NCBI GenBank assembly: GCA_934553255.1
Contig: CAKTEZ010000003.1
Span: forward strand, 1 to 64,000
DNA from: an uncultured Oscillospiraceae bacterium
GTDB taxonomy: Bacteria; Bacillota; Clostridia; Oscillospirales; Oscillospiraceae
DNA length: 64,000 nt
Direction of reading: 5' to 3'
The notes beneath the pieces were generated by a model that saw only the letters and a program-made list of their open reading frames with translations, was not told where the DNA came from and did not search any database. Shown here one piece after another: positions 17,315-26,451 of the stretch. A program made the position numbers and the translations under genes. Position 1 is the stretch's first letter; each line of letters starts with the position of its first letter.

Positions 17315-18289
17315 TTAGTCGTCCCGCAGATCGCGCTTCACGCCCGCCGTTACGCGGTAAAGGTCCTCCAGCGTTTCCATGCGGTTGATCTGCTCCTTAT
17401 AGTAGTTGGCGTATTTCACGCCCTTGAGATACCAGCAGTAGTGCCGCCGCGCCTCAAGCAGCGCGACCTTTTCGCCGCGGATCTCGGCGCTGCGCTCGAT
17501 CTGGCGCACCAGCGCGCCGCAGCGCTCCGCGAGCGGCGGACGCGCGGGGACCGGCTCGCCCGCGAGCGCGGCCCTTGCCTGCTCGAACAGCCATGGGTCG
17601 CCGAAGCAGCCGCGGCCGATCATCACGCCGTCCGCGCCCGTCTGCCTCAGAATGCGTACCGCGTCCTCGGCGGAGAACACGTCGCCGTTGGCGATGACCG
17701 GAATGTGTACGGCTTCCTTTACCTCGCGGATGGCGCCCCAGTCCGCCTGCCCGCTGTACATCTGCACGCGCGTGCGCCCGTGTACCGTCACGGCGGCGAC
17801 GCCGACGCTCTCGAGCAGCCGCGCCAGCTCCGGCGCGTTCAGGCTGCCCTTGTCCCACCCGCGGCGCATCTTCACCGTCACGGGGACGCTCACGGCCTTT
17901 ACCACGGCCTCCGCCACGCGCGCGGCCTTTTCGGGGTCGCGCATCAGCGCCGAGCCGTCGCCGTTGTTGACGATCTTCCCGACCGGACAGCCCATGTTGA
18001 TGTCGATGATGTCCGCGCCGCTTGCCTCCAGCGCGATCTGCGCGGCCTCGGCCATGCAGACGGGGTCGCTGCCGAAGATCTGCGCCTGCAGAGGATGCTC
18101 GTCCGGAAACGGGCGGAGCAGCACGCGGCTTTTCTTATCCTGATAGCACAGCGCCTTGGAGCTGACCATCTCCGTGCAGGTCAGTTCCGCGCCGAGCCGC
18201 GAACACACCTCGCGGAACGCCGCGTCCGTCACGCCCGCCATCGGCGCGAGCGCAAGGCCGGATTTGATTGTCACGCCGCCGATCTGCAT
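17315..18289 (-). CDS. dusB: tRNA-dihydrouridine synthase
   Basis: The 324-residue FMN-dependent enzyme has LAPMAGVTDAAFREVC, ELTCTEMVSSKAL, the QIFGSDP phosphate loop, DINMGCPVGKIV with the catalytic Cys, VKMRRGWD and IGRGCFGDPWLF. It reduces uridines in the D-loop of tRNA. The start at 18289 is chosen because GGGAG lies 8 bases upstream; the open frame continues upstream without support. It is the first gene of the minus-strand operon that includes the sigma factor and lspA. Confidence 0.94.
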   Translation of the reverse strand: MQIGGVTIKSGLALAPMAGVTDAAFREVCSRLGAELTCTEMVSSKALCYQDKKSRVLLRPFPDEHPLQAQIFGSDPVCMAEAAQIALEASGADIIDINMGCPVGKIVNNGDGSALMRDPEKAARVAEAVVKAVSVPVTVKMRRGWDKGSLNAPELARLLESVGVAAVTVHGRTRVQMYSGQADWGAIREVKEAVHIPVIANGDVFSAEDAVRILRQTGADGVMIGRGCFGDPWLFEQARAALAGEPVPARPPLAERCGALVRQIERSAEIRGEKVALLEARRHYCWYLKGVKYANYYKEQINRMETLEDLYRVTAGVKRDLRDD

Positions 18290-18322
18290 AGCCGTCTCCC
18301 ATTCATTTTCGATAGATATTGC

Positions 18323-18351
18323 ATTATAACACAGCGCCGCGAAAAACAAAA
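18323..18351 (-). promoter_or_regulatory. Promoter of the dusB-sigma-lspA-rluD operon
   Basis: On the minus strand TATAAT (plus-strand 18323-18328) has an extended TG just upstream. A weak -35 TTTTGT (18346-18351) lies 17 bases away. The predicted start is about 25 bases before dusB. Confidence 0.55.
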
Positions 18352-18442
18352 GCCCCCAAATTTTTCGCTGTGCCGCCAAAGCGGACACGGCGCAATAAAA
18401 GGAAAAATCTATCAGCAGATACAAAAAATTTTGCGTTTTTTG

Positions 18443-18471
18443 TTGCAAAGCAGGAAAATTATGTCTATAAT
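18443..18471 (+). promoter_or_regulatory. Promoter of ppdK
   Basis: TTGCAA at 18443-18448, a 17-base spacer and TATAAT at 18466-18471, in an AT-rich setting about 60 bases before the start codon. Confidence 0.75.
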
Positions 18472-18534
18472 AATAAGGCTTATGAGCTGTTTTGATGGAA
18501 AGATCAATCGATACTACATTTTTGGAGGAAAGTT

Positions 18535-21162
18535 ATGAGCAAAAAGTATTGCTACCTGTTCACCGAAGGCAACGCCAATATGCGTGAGCTGCTCGGCGGC
18601 AAGGGCGCGAACCTCGCCGAAATGACCAACATCGGTCTGCCTGTCCCGCAGGGCTTCACCATCACCACCGAGGCCTGCACCCAGTATTATGAGGACGGCC
18701 GCCAGATCAACGACGCGATCTTCGCGGAGATCATGGAGTATGTGGAAAAGATGGAGAAGATCACCGGCAAGAAGTTCGGCGACCTCCACAATCCTCTGCT
18801 CGTTTCCGTCCGTTCCGGCGCGCGCGCGTCCATGCCCGGCATGATGGATACCATCCTGAACCTCGGCCTGAACGAGGACGTTGTGAATGTCATCGCCGAG
18901 AAGTCCAACAATCCCCGTTGGGCTTGGGACTGCTACCGCCGCTTTATCCAGATGTATTCCGACGTCGTTATGGAGGTCGGCAAGAAGTACTTTGAGCAGC
19001 TCATCGACCAGATGAAGGAAAAGAAGGGCGTCAAGCTCGATGTCGAGCTGACCGCCGAGGACCTCAAGGAGCTGGCCGGCCAGTTCAAGGCCGAGTACAA
19101 GGCCAAGATCGGCGAGGACTTCCCCACCGACCCCAAGGAGCAGCTCATGGGCGCGATCAAGGCTGTTTTCCGCAGCTGGGATAACCCCCGCGCGAATGTC
19201 TATCGCCGCGATAACGACATCCCCTATTCCTGGGGTACCGCCGTCAATGTCCAGTCCATGGCGTTCGGCAACATGGGCGACGACTGCGGCACCGGCGTTG
19301 CGTTCACCCGCAACCCCGCCACCGGCGAGAAGAAGCTCATGGGCGAGTTCCTGACCAACGCGCAGGGCGAGGATGTCGTCGCCGGCGTCCGCACCCCGAT
19401 GCCCATTGCCGAGATGGCCGAGAAGTTCCCCGAGGCGTTTAAGCAGTTCGAGGATGTCTGCAAGATCCTCGAGGACCATTACCGCGATATGCAGGACATG
19501 GAGTTCACCGTCGAGCACGGCAAGCTCTATATGCTCCAGACCCGTAACGGCAAGCGCACTCCCGCCGCCGCCCTCAAGATCGCCTGCGACCTCGTGGACG
19601 AGGGCATGATCGACGAGAAGAAGGCCGTCGCTATGATCGAGCCGCGCTCTCTCGACACGCTGCTCCATCCCCAGTTCGATACCGAGGTCCTCAAGAAGAC
19701 CCCCGTCATCGGCAAGGCTCTGCCCGCCTCTCCCGGCGCGGCCTGCGGCAAGATCGTCTTCTCCGCTGAGGATGCCAAGGAGTGGAAGGCCCGCGGCGAG
19801 AAGGTCGTTCTGGTCCGTCTCGAGACCTCTCCCGAGGACATCGAGGGCATGAAGGCCTCTCAGGGCATCCTGACCGTCCGCGGCGGCATGACCTCCCACG
19901 CGGCTGTCGTGGCGCGCGGCATGGGTAAGTGCTGTGTTTCCGGCTGCGGCGAGATCAAGATGGACGAGGAGAACAAGAAGTTCGAGCTGGCCGGCAAGGT
20001 CTACCACGAGGGCGACTGGCTCTCCATCGACGGTTCCACCGGCAACATCTATGACGGCGCGATCCCCACGGTCGACGCCTCCATCGGCGGCGAGTTCGGC
20101 CGCGTCATGGGCTGGGCGGACAAGTATCGCCGTCTGGGCGTCCGCACCAACGCCGATAACCCGCACGATACCGCGCAGGCCGTCAAGTTCGGCGCCGAAG
20201 GCATCGGCCTGTGCCGCACCGAGCATATGTTCTTCGAAGCCGACCGTATCCCCGCCATCCGCGAGATGATCTGCGCCGACACGCTCGAGCAGCGCGAGAA
20301 GGCGCTCGCCAAGCTTGAGCCGATGCAGCAGGGCGACTTCGAGGCCATGTATATCGCGCTCGAGGGCCGTCCGATGACCGTCCGTTTCCTCGATCCCCCG
20401 CTGCACGAGTTCGTCCCCACCGAGGAAGCAGACATCGAGCTGCTCGCCAAGGACATGAACAAGAGCGTTGAGGAGATCAAGAACATCATCGCCTCTCTGC
20501 ACGAGTTCAACCCCATGATGGGTCACCGCGGCTGCCGTCTGGCCGTCACCTTCCCCGAAATCGCTGCCATGCAGACCCGTGCGGTCATCAAGGCGGCGCT
20601 CAACGTCAACGCCAAGCATCCTGACTGGCACATCGTCCCCGAGATCATGATCCCGCTCGTCGGCGAGGTCAAGGAACTCAAGTATGTCAAGGACGTCGTC
20701 GTCAAGACGGCGGACGAGATCATCGCCTCCGTCAAGTCCGACATGACCTACAAGGTCGGCACCATGATCGAGATTCCGCGCGCCGCTCTGACCGCGGACG
20801 AGATCGCCAAGGAAGCGGACTTCTTCTCCTTCGGCACCAACGACCTGACCCAGATGACCTTCGGCTTCAGCCGCGACGACGCCGGCAAGTTCCTCGGTGC
20901 GTACTACGACAAGAAGATCTACGAGAACGACCCGTTCGCCAAGCTCGACCAGGTCGGCGTGGGCAAGCTCGTGAAGATGGCCGCGACCATGGGCCGTGAG
21001 GCCAATCCCGACATTCACCTCGGCATCTGCGGCGAGCATGGCGGCGACCCCGCTTCCGTCGAATTCTGCCACAAGGTCGGTCTGGACTATGTTTCCTGCA
21101 GCCCGTTCCGCGTTCCCATCGCCCGCCTCGCCGCCGCGCAGGCCGCGATCAAGGAAATGTGA
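18535..21162 (+). CDS. ppdK: Pyruvate, phosphate dikinase
   Basis: At 875 residues this is full length. The N-terminal ATP-grasp nucleotide domain (LLGGKGANLAEMTNIGLPVPQGF) is followed by the swivelling phospho-His domain, with the catalytic His in GGMTSHAAVVARGMGK. The C-terminal TIM barrel for PEP/pyruvate contains RTEHMFF, LGICGEHGGDP and the catalytic Cys in DYVSCSPFRVP. It interconverts pyruvate + ATP + Pi and PEP + AMP + PPi, in anaerobes often as a PPi-linked glycolytic step. GGAGG lies before the ATG. It is a single gene with its own promoter. Confidence 0.98.
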   Translation: MSKKYCYLFTEGNANMRELLGGKGANLAEMTNIGLPVPQGFTITTEACTQYYEDGRQINDAIFAEIMEYVEKMEKITGKKFGDLHNPLLVSVRSGARASMPGMMDTILNLGLNEDVVNVIAEKSNNPRWAWDCYRRFIQMYSDVVMEVGKKYFEQLIDQMKEKKGVKLDVELTAEDLKELAGQFKAEYKAKIGEDFPTDPKEQLMGAIKAVFRSWDNPRANVYRRDNDIPYSWGTAVNVQSMAFGNMGDDCGTGVAFTRNPATGEKKLMGEFLTNAQGEDVVAGVRTPMPIAEMAEKFPEAFKQFEDVCKILEDHYRDMQDMEFTVEHGKLYMLQTRNGKRTPAAALKIACDLVDEGMIDEKKAVAMIEPRSLDTLLHPQFDTEVLKKTPVIGKALPASPGAACGKIVFSAEDAKEWKARGEKVVLVRLETSPEDIEGMKASQGILTVRGGMTSHAAVVARGMGKCCVSGCGEIKMDEENKKFELAGKVYHEGDWLSIDGSTGNIYDGAIPTVDASIGGEFGRVMGWADKYRRLGVRTNADNPHDTAQAVKFGAEGIGLCRTEHMFFEADRIPAIREMICADTLEQREKALAKLEPMQQGDFEAMYIALEGRPMTVRFLDPPLHEFVPTEEADIELLAKDMNKSVEEIKNIIASLHEFNPMMGHRGCRLAVTFPEIAAMQTRAVIKAALNVNAKHPDWHIVPEIMIPLVGEVKELKYVKDVVVKTADEIIASVKSDMTYKVGTMIEIPRAALTADEIAKEADFFSFGTNDLTQMTFGFSRDDAGKFLGAYYDKKIYENDPFAKLDQVGVGKLVKMAATMGREANPDIHLGICGEHGGDPASVEFCHKVGLDYVSCSPFRVPIARLAAAQAAIKEM

Positions 21163-21252
21163 GCGGTCCTTTGAGCGCTCCCAAAGCGGCTTGAAACGCG
21201 CAGACCTTTGACAGGACTGCGTTTGCAGGCGTCCTTGGCTGAAAACAAACAA

Positions 21253-21294
21253 AAATACGGTGTTGCTCCCAATGGAGTGACACCGTATTTATTT
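21253..21294 (+). terminator. Rho-independent terminator after ppdK
   Basis: AAATACGGTGT (21253-21263) pairs with ACACCGTATTT (21280-21290), with an inner CTCC/GGAG extension across a small internal loop, followed by ATTTT. Confidence 0.8.
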
Positions 21295-21318
21295 TGACAC
21301 ACCCCATTTTGCTTGCGC

Positions 21319-21347
21319 TTGCATTTGTCTGCGGGGCTTGCTATAAT
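21319..21347 (+). promoter_or_regulatory. Promoter of udp
   Basis: TTGCAT at 21319-21324, a 17-base spacer and TATAAT at 21342-21347, with an extended TGC just before the -10 box. A TTGACA at 21294-21299 lies too far upstream to serve this -10. Confidence 0.7.
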
Positions 21348-21384
21348 AGGGCTGCTATATTCAATGCTTTGCGAGGTGTTTTCC

Positions 21385-22215
21385 ATGCATGAACTGGAAC
21401 GTCAATATCATATCCATTGCGCCAAGGGCGAGGTGGGGCGTTATGTGATCCTGCCCGGCGATCCGGGCCGCTGCCCGTCCATCGCCGTGCTGTTCGACGG
21501 CGCGGTCAAGGTCGCGCAGAACCGTGAGTACACCACCTATACCGGCACGCTGCTCGGCGAGAAGGTCTCGGTCTGCTCCACCGGCATCGGCGGACCCAGC
21601 GCGTCCATTGCGATGGAGGAACTGCACCAGCTCGGTGCGGACACCTTTATCCGCACCGGCACCTGCGGCGGCATCGACATCAATGTGAAGTCCGGCGATG
21701 TGGTCGTGGCCACCGGCGCCATCCGCTATGAGCATACCTCGCTGGAGTATGCGCCCATCGAGTACCCCGCCGTGGCGAACTTCGATGTGACGCTCGCTCT
21801 GCGGCAGGCGTCCGAGAGCCTCGGCTACCGCACGCACACGGGCGTCGTGCAGTGCAAGGACAGCTTCTACGGCCAGCACAGTCCGGAGAAGAGTCCGGTC
21901 TACTATGAACTGCTGCAAAGATGGGAGAGCTGGAAGCGCCTTGGCGTGAAGGCGAGCGAGATGGAGAGCGCGGCGCTGTTCGTCGTGGCGGACGCGCTTG
22001 GCTGCCGCTGCGGCTCGTGCTTCCATGTCGTGTGGAATCAGGAGCGCGAAAAGGCGGGACTTGATCAGGACATGAGCGAGGATACCTCGTCCTCTGTCAA
22101 GGTCGCGGTGGAGGCGCTCAAGCTTATCATCGCGCGCGACCGCGAGCTTGCGGCGCTGCCGAACCATGAGCGGAAGCTGCTGGAGAAGAAGGAAAAGGGA
22201 CTGCTGCATGAGTAA
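21385..22215 (+). CDS. udp: Uridine phosphorylase (nucleoside phosphorylase family)
   Basis: The 276-residue protein has the NP-I family phosphate site ([10 protein letters not shown]), [16 protein letters not shown], the ribose/base region RTGTCGGID and the ribose-contact SEMESAALF. It phosphorolyses uridine to uracil and ribose 1-phosphate. The start at 21385 follows GAGGTG; the open frame extends upstream without a ribosome site. It fits with cdd and psuKG as pyrimidine nucleoside salvage. The next gene overlaps its stop. Purine specificity cannot be wholly excluded. Confidence 0.92.
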   Translation: MHELERQYHIHCAKGEVGRYVILPGDPGRCPSIAVLFDGAVKVAQNREYTTYTGTLLGEKVSVCSTGIGGPSASIAMEELHQLGADTFIRTGTCGGIDINVKSGDVVVATGAIRYEHTSLEYAPIEYPAVANFDVTLALRQASESLGYRTHTGVVQCKDSFYGQHSPEKSPVYYELLQRWESWKRLGVKASEMESAALFVVADALGCRCGSCFHVVWNQEREKAGLDQDMSEDTSSSVKVAVEALKLIIARDRELAALPNHERKLLEKKEKGLLHE

Positions 22216-22909
22216 GAAGGTCATCGGCATTCTCGGCGGTATGGGTCCGCTCGCCACCGCGGACCTGTTTGAGAAGATCACGCTGCACACCGCCGCCTCC
22301 TGCGATCAGGAGCATCCGCGCGTGTGCATCGACTCGAACACGAACATTGCCGACCGCACGGCGGCGCTGCTCCACGGCGGCGCGGACCCTGTGCCGGAGA
22401 TGGTCAAGAGCGCAAAGCGGCTCGAGAGCATCGGCGCGGACTTCCTCATCATGCCCTGCAACACGGCGCACAACTACTATGAGCCGGTCTGCGCGGCGGT
22501 GGGCATTCCCGTGCTGCACATGATCGCGCTCACGCGCGACGCGCTCAAGGCGCGCGGCGTAAAGCGCGCGGGTCTGCTTGCGACCGACGGCACGGTGCAG
22601 ACCGGCATTTACCAGCGCACCTTCGCGGGCAGCGGCGTGGAGCTGCTCGTGCCGGAGGGCGCGGACGATCAGGCCGCGGTGATGGATGTGATCTACAACG
22701 GGGTCAAGGCAGGCGATCTGGCGCATGATGTGACGGCGTTCCGCGCGGCGTGCGAGCATCTGCTCGCGCGCGGAGCCGAGGCGCTGATCCTCGGCTGCAC
22801 GGAGCTGCCGCCCGCATTCGACCTCTATGGGCTGGACTATCCGAGCATCGACCCTACGCTGGAGCTGGCGCTCGGCGCGATCCGCGCTGCCGGCTGCGAG
22901 GTGAAGTAA
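22208..22909 (+). CDS. Aspartate/glutamate racemase family protein
   Basis: The 233-residue protein has the Asp/Glu/hydantoin racemase fold with both catalytic cysteines: IMPCNTAH (about 77-84) and LILGCTELP (about 195-203). The N-terminal [11 protein letters not shown] is typical of aspartate racemases. It would interconvert L- and D-amino acids (probably aspartate) without cofactor. It overlaps the udp stop by 8 bases, so it is co-translated with a nucleoside enzyme, an unexplained pairing. Confidence 0.88.
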   Translation: MSKKVIGILGGMGPLATADLFEKITLHTAASCDQEHPRVCIDSNTNIADRTAALLHGGADPVPEMVKSAKRLESIGADFLIMPCNTAHNYYEPVCAAVGIPVLHMIALTRDALKARGVKRAGLLATDGTVQTGIYQRTFAGSGVELLVPEGADDQAAVMDVIYNGVKAGDLAHDVTAFRAACEHLLARGAEALILGCTELPPAFDLYGLDYPSIDPTLELALGAIRAAGCEVK

Positions 22910-22936
22910 GAAAACAGACTATCTTGGAGGTGCGCG

Positions 22937-23767
22937 ATGAGCTACGCCGATCGGGTTTTCCGTCAGAACTGCGAGGACATTTTGAAAAACGGCGTGTGGG
23001 ACACGGCACTCGCCGTCCGCCCGCATTGGGAGGACGGGACGCCCGCCCACACCGTAAAGAAATTCGGCATCGTCAACCGCTACGACCTTGCCGAAGAATT
23101 TCCCATCCTCACGCTGCGCCGCACCTACTGGAAGAGCGCGGTGGACGAGCTTTTGTGGATCTGGCAGAAAAAGAGCAGCAATGTCCACGACCTCTCCACC
23201 CATATCTGGGACGCGTGGGCGGACGAGAACGGCAGCATCGGCAAGGCCTACGGCTATCAGCTTGGCGTGAAGCACCGGTACAAGGAGGGAATGTTCGACC
23301 AGGTGGACCGTGTGCTCTACGACCTGAAGCATAACCCCGCCTCGCGCCGCATTCTGACGAACCTCTATAATTTTGAGGACCTGCATGAGATGGGGCTTTA
23401 CCCCTGTGCCTACTCGATGACCTTCAACGTCTCCGGCGATACGCTCAACGCCATTTTGAACCAGCGCAGCCAGGATATGCTGGCGGCGAACAACTGGAAT
23501 GTGGTGCAGTACGCGGTGCTGGTCCACATGATGGCGCAGGTGAGCGGGCTGAAGGCGGGCGAGCTGGTACACGTCATCGCGGACGCGCACATCTACGACC
23601 GCCATGTGCCGATCATCGAGCAGATGCTCGCCGAGCCGGAGAGACCCGCGCCGAGGTTCTTTATCGATCCGCAGGTGACGGATTTCTATGCCTTCACCCG
23701 CGACAGCTTCCGTCTTGAGGGCTATGAGCCATGCCCGTTTGAGACCAAAATACCCATTGCGGTGTAA
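22937..23767 (+). CDS. thyA: Thymidylate synthase, divergent ThyA subgroup
   Basis: This 276-residue protein makes dTMP from dUMP using methylene-tetrahydrofolate. The dUMP phosphate region NPASRRI and QRSQDMLAANNWNVVQYA are clear. In the catalytic block, YPCAYSMTFNV keeps the nucleophile Cys but lacks the His and Gln of the usual PCHxxxQF. Such changes are known from a phage phi3T/Bacillus ThyA-like subgroup. The C-terminal PFETKIPIAV is the usual family tail. GGAGGTG precedes the ATG. folA follows 11 bases downstream. Confidence 0.93.
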   Translation: MSYADRVFRQNCEDILKNGVWDTALAVRPHWEDGTPAHTVKKFGIVNRYDLAEEFPILTLRRTYWKSAVDELLWIWQKKSSNVHDLSTHIWDAWADENGSIGKAYGYQLGVKHRYKEGMFDQVDRVLYDLKHNPASRRILTNLYNFEDLHEMGLYPCAYSMTFNVSGDTLNAILNQRSQDMLAANNWNVVQYAVLVHMMAQVSGLKAGELVHVIADAHIYDRHVPIIEQMLAEPERPAPRFFIDPQVTDFYAFTRDSFRLEGYEPCPFETKIPIAV

Positions 23768-23778
23768 AGGAGAAGCGT

Positions 23779-24258
23779 ATGACCGCCGTCGTCTGTGTGG
23801 ACAAAAACTGGGCCATCGGAGAGGAGAACCGGCTTCTCTTCCGCATTTCCGCCGACCTCAGGCGCTTCCGTGCGCTCACGGTGGGAAAGACCGTTGTGAT
23901 GGGGAGGAATACGCTGTTTTCCCTGCCCGGGGCGAAGCCGCTGCCGGACCGCCGCAACATCGTGGTGAGCCGAACGCTCCCGCCGCGCGAGGGTGTGGAG
24001 CTGGCGCGGAGCATCGACGAGGCCGCGGCGCTCGCGGGAGAGGATGCGGTGCTTATCGGCGGCGCACAGCTGTACCGTGCGCTGCTGCCGTGCTGCGGGC
24101 GCGTGCTGGTGACGCAGGTGGACGCCGCGGCGGAGGGGGCGGACGCCTTCTTCCCGAACCTTGACGCCGACGGCGCATGGGCGGCGGAGACGGTGGGGGC
24201 GTGGCAGGAGGAGAACGGCCTGCGCTTCCGCTATGTCGATTATGTCCGAAAAGAGTGA
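23779..24258 (+). CDS. folA: Dihydrofolate reductase
   Basis: The 159-residue enzyme has the N-terminal VVCVDKNWAIGEENRLLF with the Trp/active-site loop, the NADPH motif GKTVVMGRNTLFSLPG, PDRRNIVVSR and the late GGAQLY phosphate-binding Gly pair. It regenerates tetrahydrofolate after thymidylate synthase; the thyA-folA order reflects that. AAAGGAG is before the ATG. A hairpin follows. Confidence 0.95.
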   Translation: MTAVVCVDKNWAIGEENRLLFRISADLRRFRALTVGKTVVMGRNTLFSLPGAKPLPDRRNIVVSRTLPPREGVELARSIDEAAALAGEDAVLIGGAQLYRALLPCCGRVLVTQVDAAAEGADAFFPNLDADGAWAAETVGAWQEENGLRFRYVDYVRKE

Positions 24259-24264
24259 AAACGG

Positions 24265-24295
24265 GGGCTTTCCGCGCGGCGCGGAAAGCCCTTTT
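24265..24295 (+). terminator. Rho-independent terminator after folA
   Basis: GGGCTTTCCGC (24265-24275) and GCGGAAAGCCC (24281-24291) form an 11-bp stem followed by TTTT. Confidence 0.85.
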
Positions 24296-24320
24296 CAAAT
24301 GCGGGGAAAGCGAGTATAAT
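24293..24320 (+). promoter_or_regulatory. Promoter of recG
   Basis: TATAAT at 24315-24320 with TTTCAA at 24293-24298 as a weak -35, 16 bases apart, directly after the folA terminator. Confidence 0.5.
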
Positions 24321-24350
24321 GAGGATACCTTGGTGAGAGGAGGCGGGACG

Positions 24351-26399
24351 ATGGCAGAGCTGAATACCGATGTGCGCTATGTCAAGGGCGTGGGCGAGGC
24401 GCGGGCAAAGAGCCTCGCGAAGCTTGGCATTACCGACCTCAAAAGCCTGCTCGCCTACTTCCCCCGCGCTTATGAGGACCGGCGCGCCGTGCGCCGCATC
24501 GCGGAACTCACGATCGGCGAGCGCGCCTGCGTGACGGCGATGGTCGCGGGCGCGCCGAAGCTTTCACGCATTCGCAAGGGACTGGAGCTTGTCAAGCTGC
24601 GCGTGGTCGACGAGAGCGCCGCGCTGGAGTTGACGTATTTCAACCAGCCCTACCTGAAAAACATGTTCCGCGTGGGCGAGAGCTACACATTTTACGGGAC
24701 GGTCGAGGGAACGCTGCTGCGGCGGCAGATGACGAACCCCGTCTTTGAGCGGGAGGGGCAGCACGCCGTGACGGGCCGCATTGTGCCGGTCTACCCGCTG
24801 ACGGCGGGCGTGGGGCAGAGCCTGCTCTACCGCGCCGTCCGACAGGGACTGGACGAGGCGGCGGACCGGCTGTGCGAGCTGCTCCCCGCGGAGCTGCGCG
24901 CGCAGCACGGTCTGTGCGACATGCGCTTCGCCTATGAGAATATCCACTTTCCGGCGGACGACGCGGCGCTGGCCGCCGCGCGGCGGCGGCTCGCGTTCGA
25001 GGAACTGTATTTCCTCACGCTGGGGCTGCGGCTGCTGCGCGCGCGGCGCGCGGAGGTGCGGGGCAGGACCTGCGCGAACGCTGACCTGACGCCGTTTCTC
25101 GACGCGCTGCCGTTCACGCTCACGAATGCCCAGACCCGCGCGGTGGACGATGTTCTGCGCGACCTGCGCGGCGCGCGGCCGATGAACCGCCTTGTGCAGG
25201 GCGACGTGGGCAGCGGCAAAACGATGGTCGCGGCGGCGGCAATTTACTGCGCGGCGAAAAACGGCCTTCAGTCCGCGCTGATGGTGCCGACGGAAATTCT
25301 GGCCGAGCAGCATTACCGCACGCTCGCGCCGCTGCTGGAGGAGCTTGGCGTGCGCTGCGCGCTGCTGACCGCCTCGACGAAGGCGAAAACGCGCCGCTCT
25401 GTTTTGGAGCAGCTTACCGCGGGTGAGATCGACCTTGCCATCGGCACGCACGCGCTGCTCTCGCCGGATGTTTCGTACCGGGATCTCGGACTGGTCGTGA
25501 CCGACGAGCAGCACCGCTTCGGCGTGAACCAGCGCGCGGCGCTGGGCGCGAAGGGCGAGGCGCCGCACCTGCTCGTCATGTCCGCGACGCCCATTCCGCG
25601 CACGCTGGCGCTGATGATCTACGGCGATCTGGATGTTTCCGTGATCGACGAGCTGCCGCCGGGACGGCGGAGCATCGAGACCTATGCCGTGCCGTCAAGC
25701 TACCACGAACGCATCTATGCCTTTATCGAAAGACAGCTTGCGGAGGGACGGCAGGCCTATGTGGTCTGTCCGATGGTAGAGGAGAACGGCGAACTGCCCG
25801 ACGAGCGCAAGGCGGTGACCGCCTACGCGGAGAAACTGCGGAGAGAGGCGTTTCCGAGCCGTAGCGTTCGCTTCCTGCACGGGAAGATGAAGCCAAAGGA
25901 GAAAGAGGCGGTCATGCGCGATTTTGCCGCGGGCGGGATCGATGTGCTGGTTTCCACCACCGTTGTCGAGGTCGGTGTGGATGTGCCGAACGCGACGGTC
26001 ATGGTCGTCGAGAATGCGGAGTGCTTCGGCCTGTCGCAGCTTCATCAGCTGCGCGGGCGCGTGGGACGCGGGCCGTGGCAGTCCTACTGCATTCTTGTCT
26101 CCGACAACCGCGGCGAGGACAACAAAACGCGGCTCGACGCGATGTGCCGCACGCAGAGCGGCTTTGCGCTGGCGGAGGAGGACCTGAGGCTGCGCGGCCC
26201 GGGCGACTTTTTCGGCGCGCGGCAGCATGGTCTGCCGACGCTGCGCGTGGCGGACTTCACCTGCGACATGGCGCTTTTGTATGAAGCGCAGGGCGCGGCG
26301 GAGGCGCTGCTTGCGTCCGATCCGACGCTGGAGCGGCACCCCGCGCTGTATGCGCGGGCACGGGAGCTTTTCGACCTCAACGCCGACGCGATGAACTGA
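24351..26399 (+). CDS. recG: ATP-dependent DNA helicase RecG
   Basis: The 682-residue protein has the family length. The N-terminal wedge/OB domain (about 1-170; VKGVGEARAKSLAKLGI) is followed by superfamily 2 motor domains. Motif I is GDVGSGKTMVA, Ia MVPTEILAEQH, II DEQH (DEQHRFG), III SATPIPRTL, and VI QLRGRVGRG. The C-terminal LRLRGPGDFFGARQHG is the RecG-specific TRG-like block. It regresses stalled replication forks. The ATG at 24351 follows GAGAGGAGG. A frame open further upstream overlaps folA and is not used. Confidence 0.97.
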   Translation: MAELNTDVRYVKGVGEARAKSLAKLGITDLKSLLAYFPRAYEDRRAVRRIAELTIGERACVTAMVAGAPKLSRIRKGLELVKLRVVDESAALELTYFNQPYLKNMFRVGESYTFYGTVEGTLLRRQMTNPVFEREGQHAVTGRIVPVYPLTAGVGQSLLYRAVRQGLDEAADRLCELLPAELRAQHGLCDMRFAYENIHFPADDAALAAARRRLAFEELYFLTLGLRLLRARRAEVRGRTCANADLTPFLDALPFTLTNAQTRAVDDVLRDLRGARPMNRLVQGDVGSGKTMVAAAAIYCAAKNGLQSALMVPTEILAEQHYRTLAPLLEELGVRCALLTASTKAKTRRSVLEQLTAGEIDLAIGTHALLSPDVSYRDLGLVVTDEQHRFGVNQRAALGAKGEAPHLLVMSATPIPRTLALMIYGDLDVSVIDELPPGRRSIETYAVPSSYHERIYAFIERQLAEGRQAYVVCPMVEENGELPDERKAVTAYAEKLRREAFPSRSVRFLHGKMKPKEKEAVMRDFAAGGIDVLVSTTVVEVGVDVPNATVMVVENAECFGLSQLHQLRGRVGRGPWQSYCILVSDNRGEDNKTRLDAMCRTQSGFALAEEDLRLRGPGDFFGARQHGLPTLRVADFTCDMALLYEAQGAAEALLASDPTLERHPALYARARELFDLNADAMN

Positions 26400-26407
26400 A
26401 CCGCATG

Positions 26408-26438
26408 AAAAAACGACCGCCGCAGCGGCCGTTTTTTG
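26408..26438. terminator. Bidirectional terminator between recG and the acyl-CoA ligase gene
   Basis: AAAAAACG with CCGC and GCGG with CGTTTTTT form a hairpin (26408-26438) with one mismatch, with A- and T-runs on its outer sides. The genes on both sides converge here. Confidence 0.8.
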
Positions 26439-26451
26439 CTGTGATGGGGAC

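Noticed and set aside
16943-18538. 531-codon plus-strand frame across the sigma factor and dusB genes
   Set aside because: Both minus-strand genes have full family signatures; the frame has no start signal.
18514-21252. 912-codon minus-strand open frame opposite ppdK
   Set aside because: PPDK motifs on the plus strand are complete; the antisense frame has no domain and would overlap the ppdK promoter.
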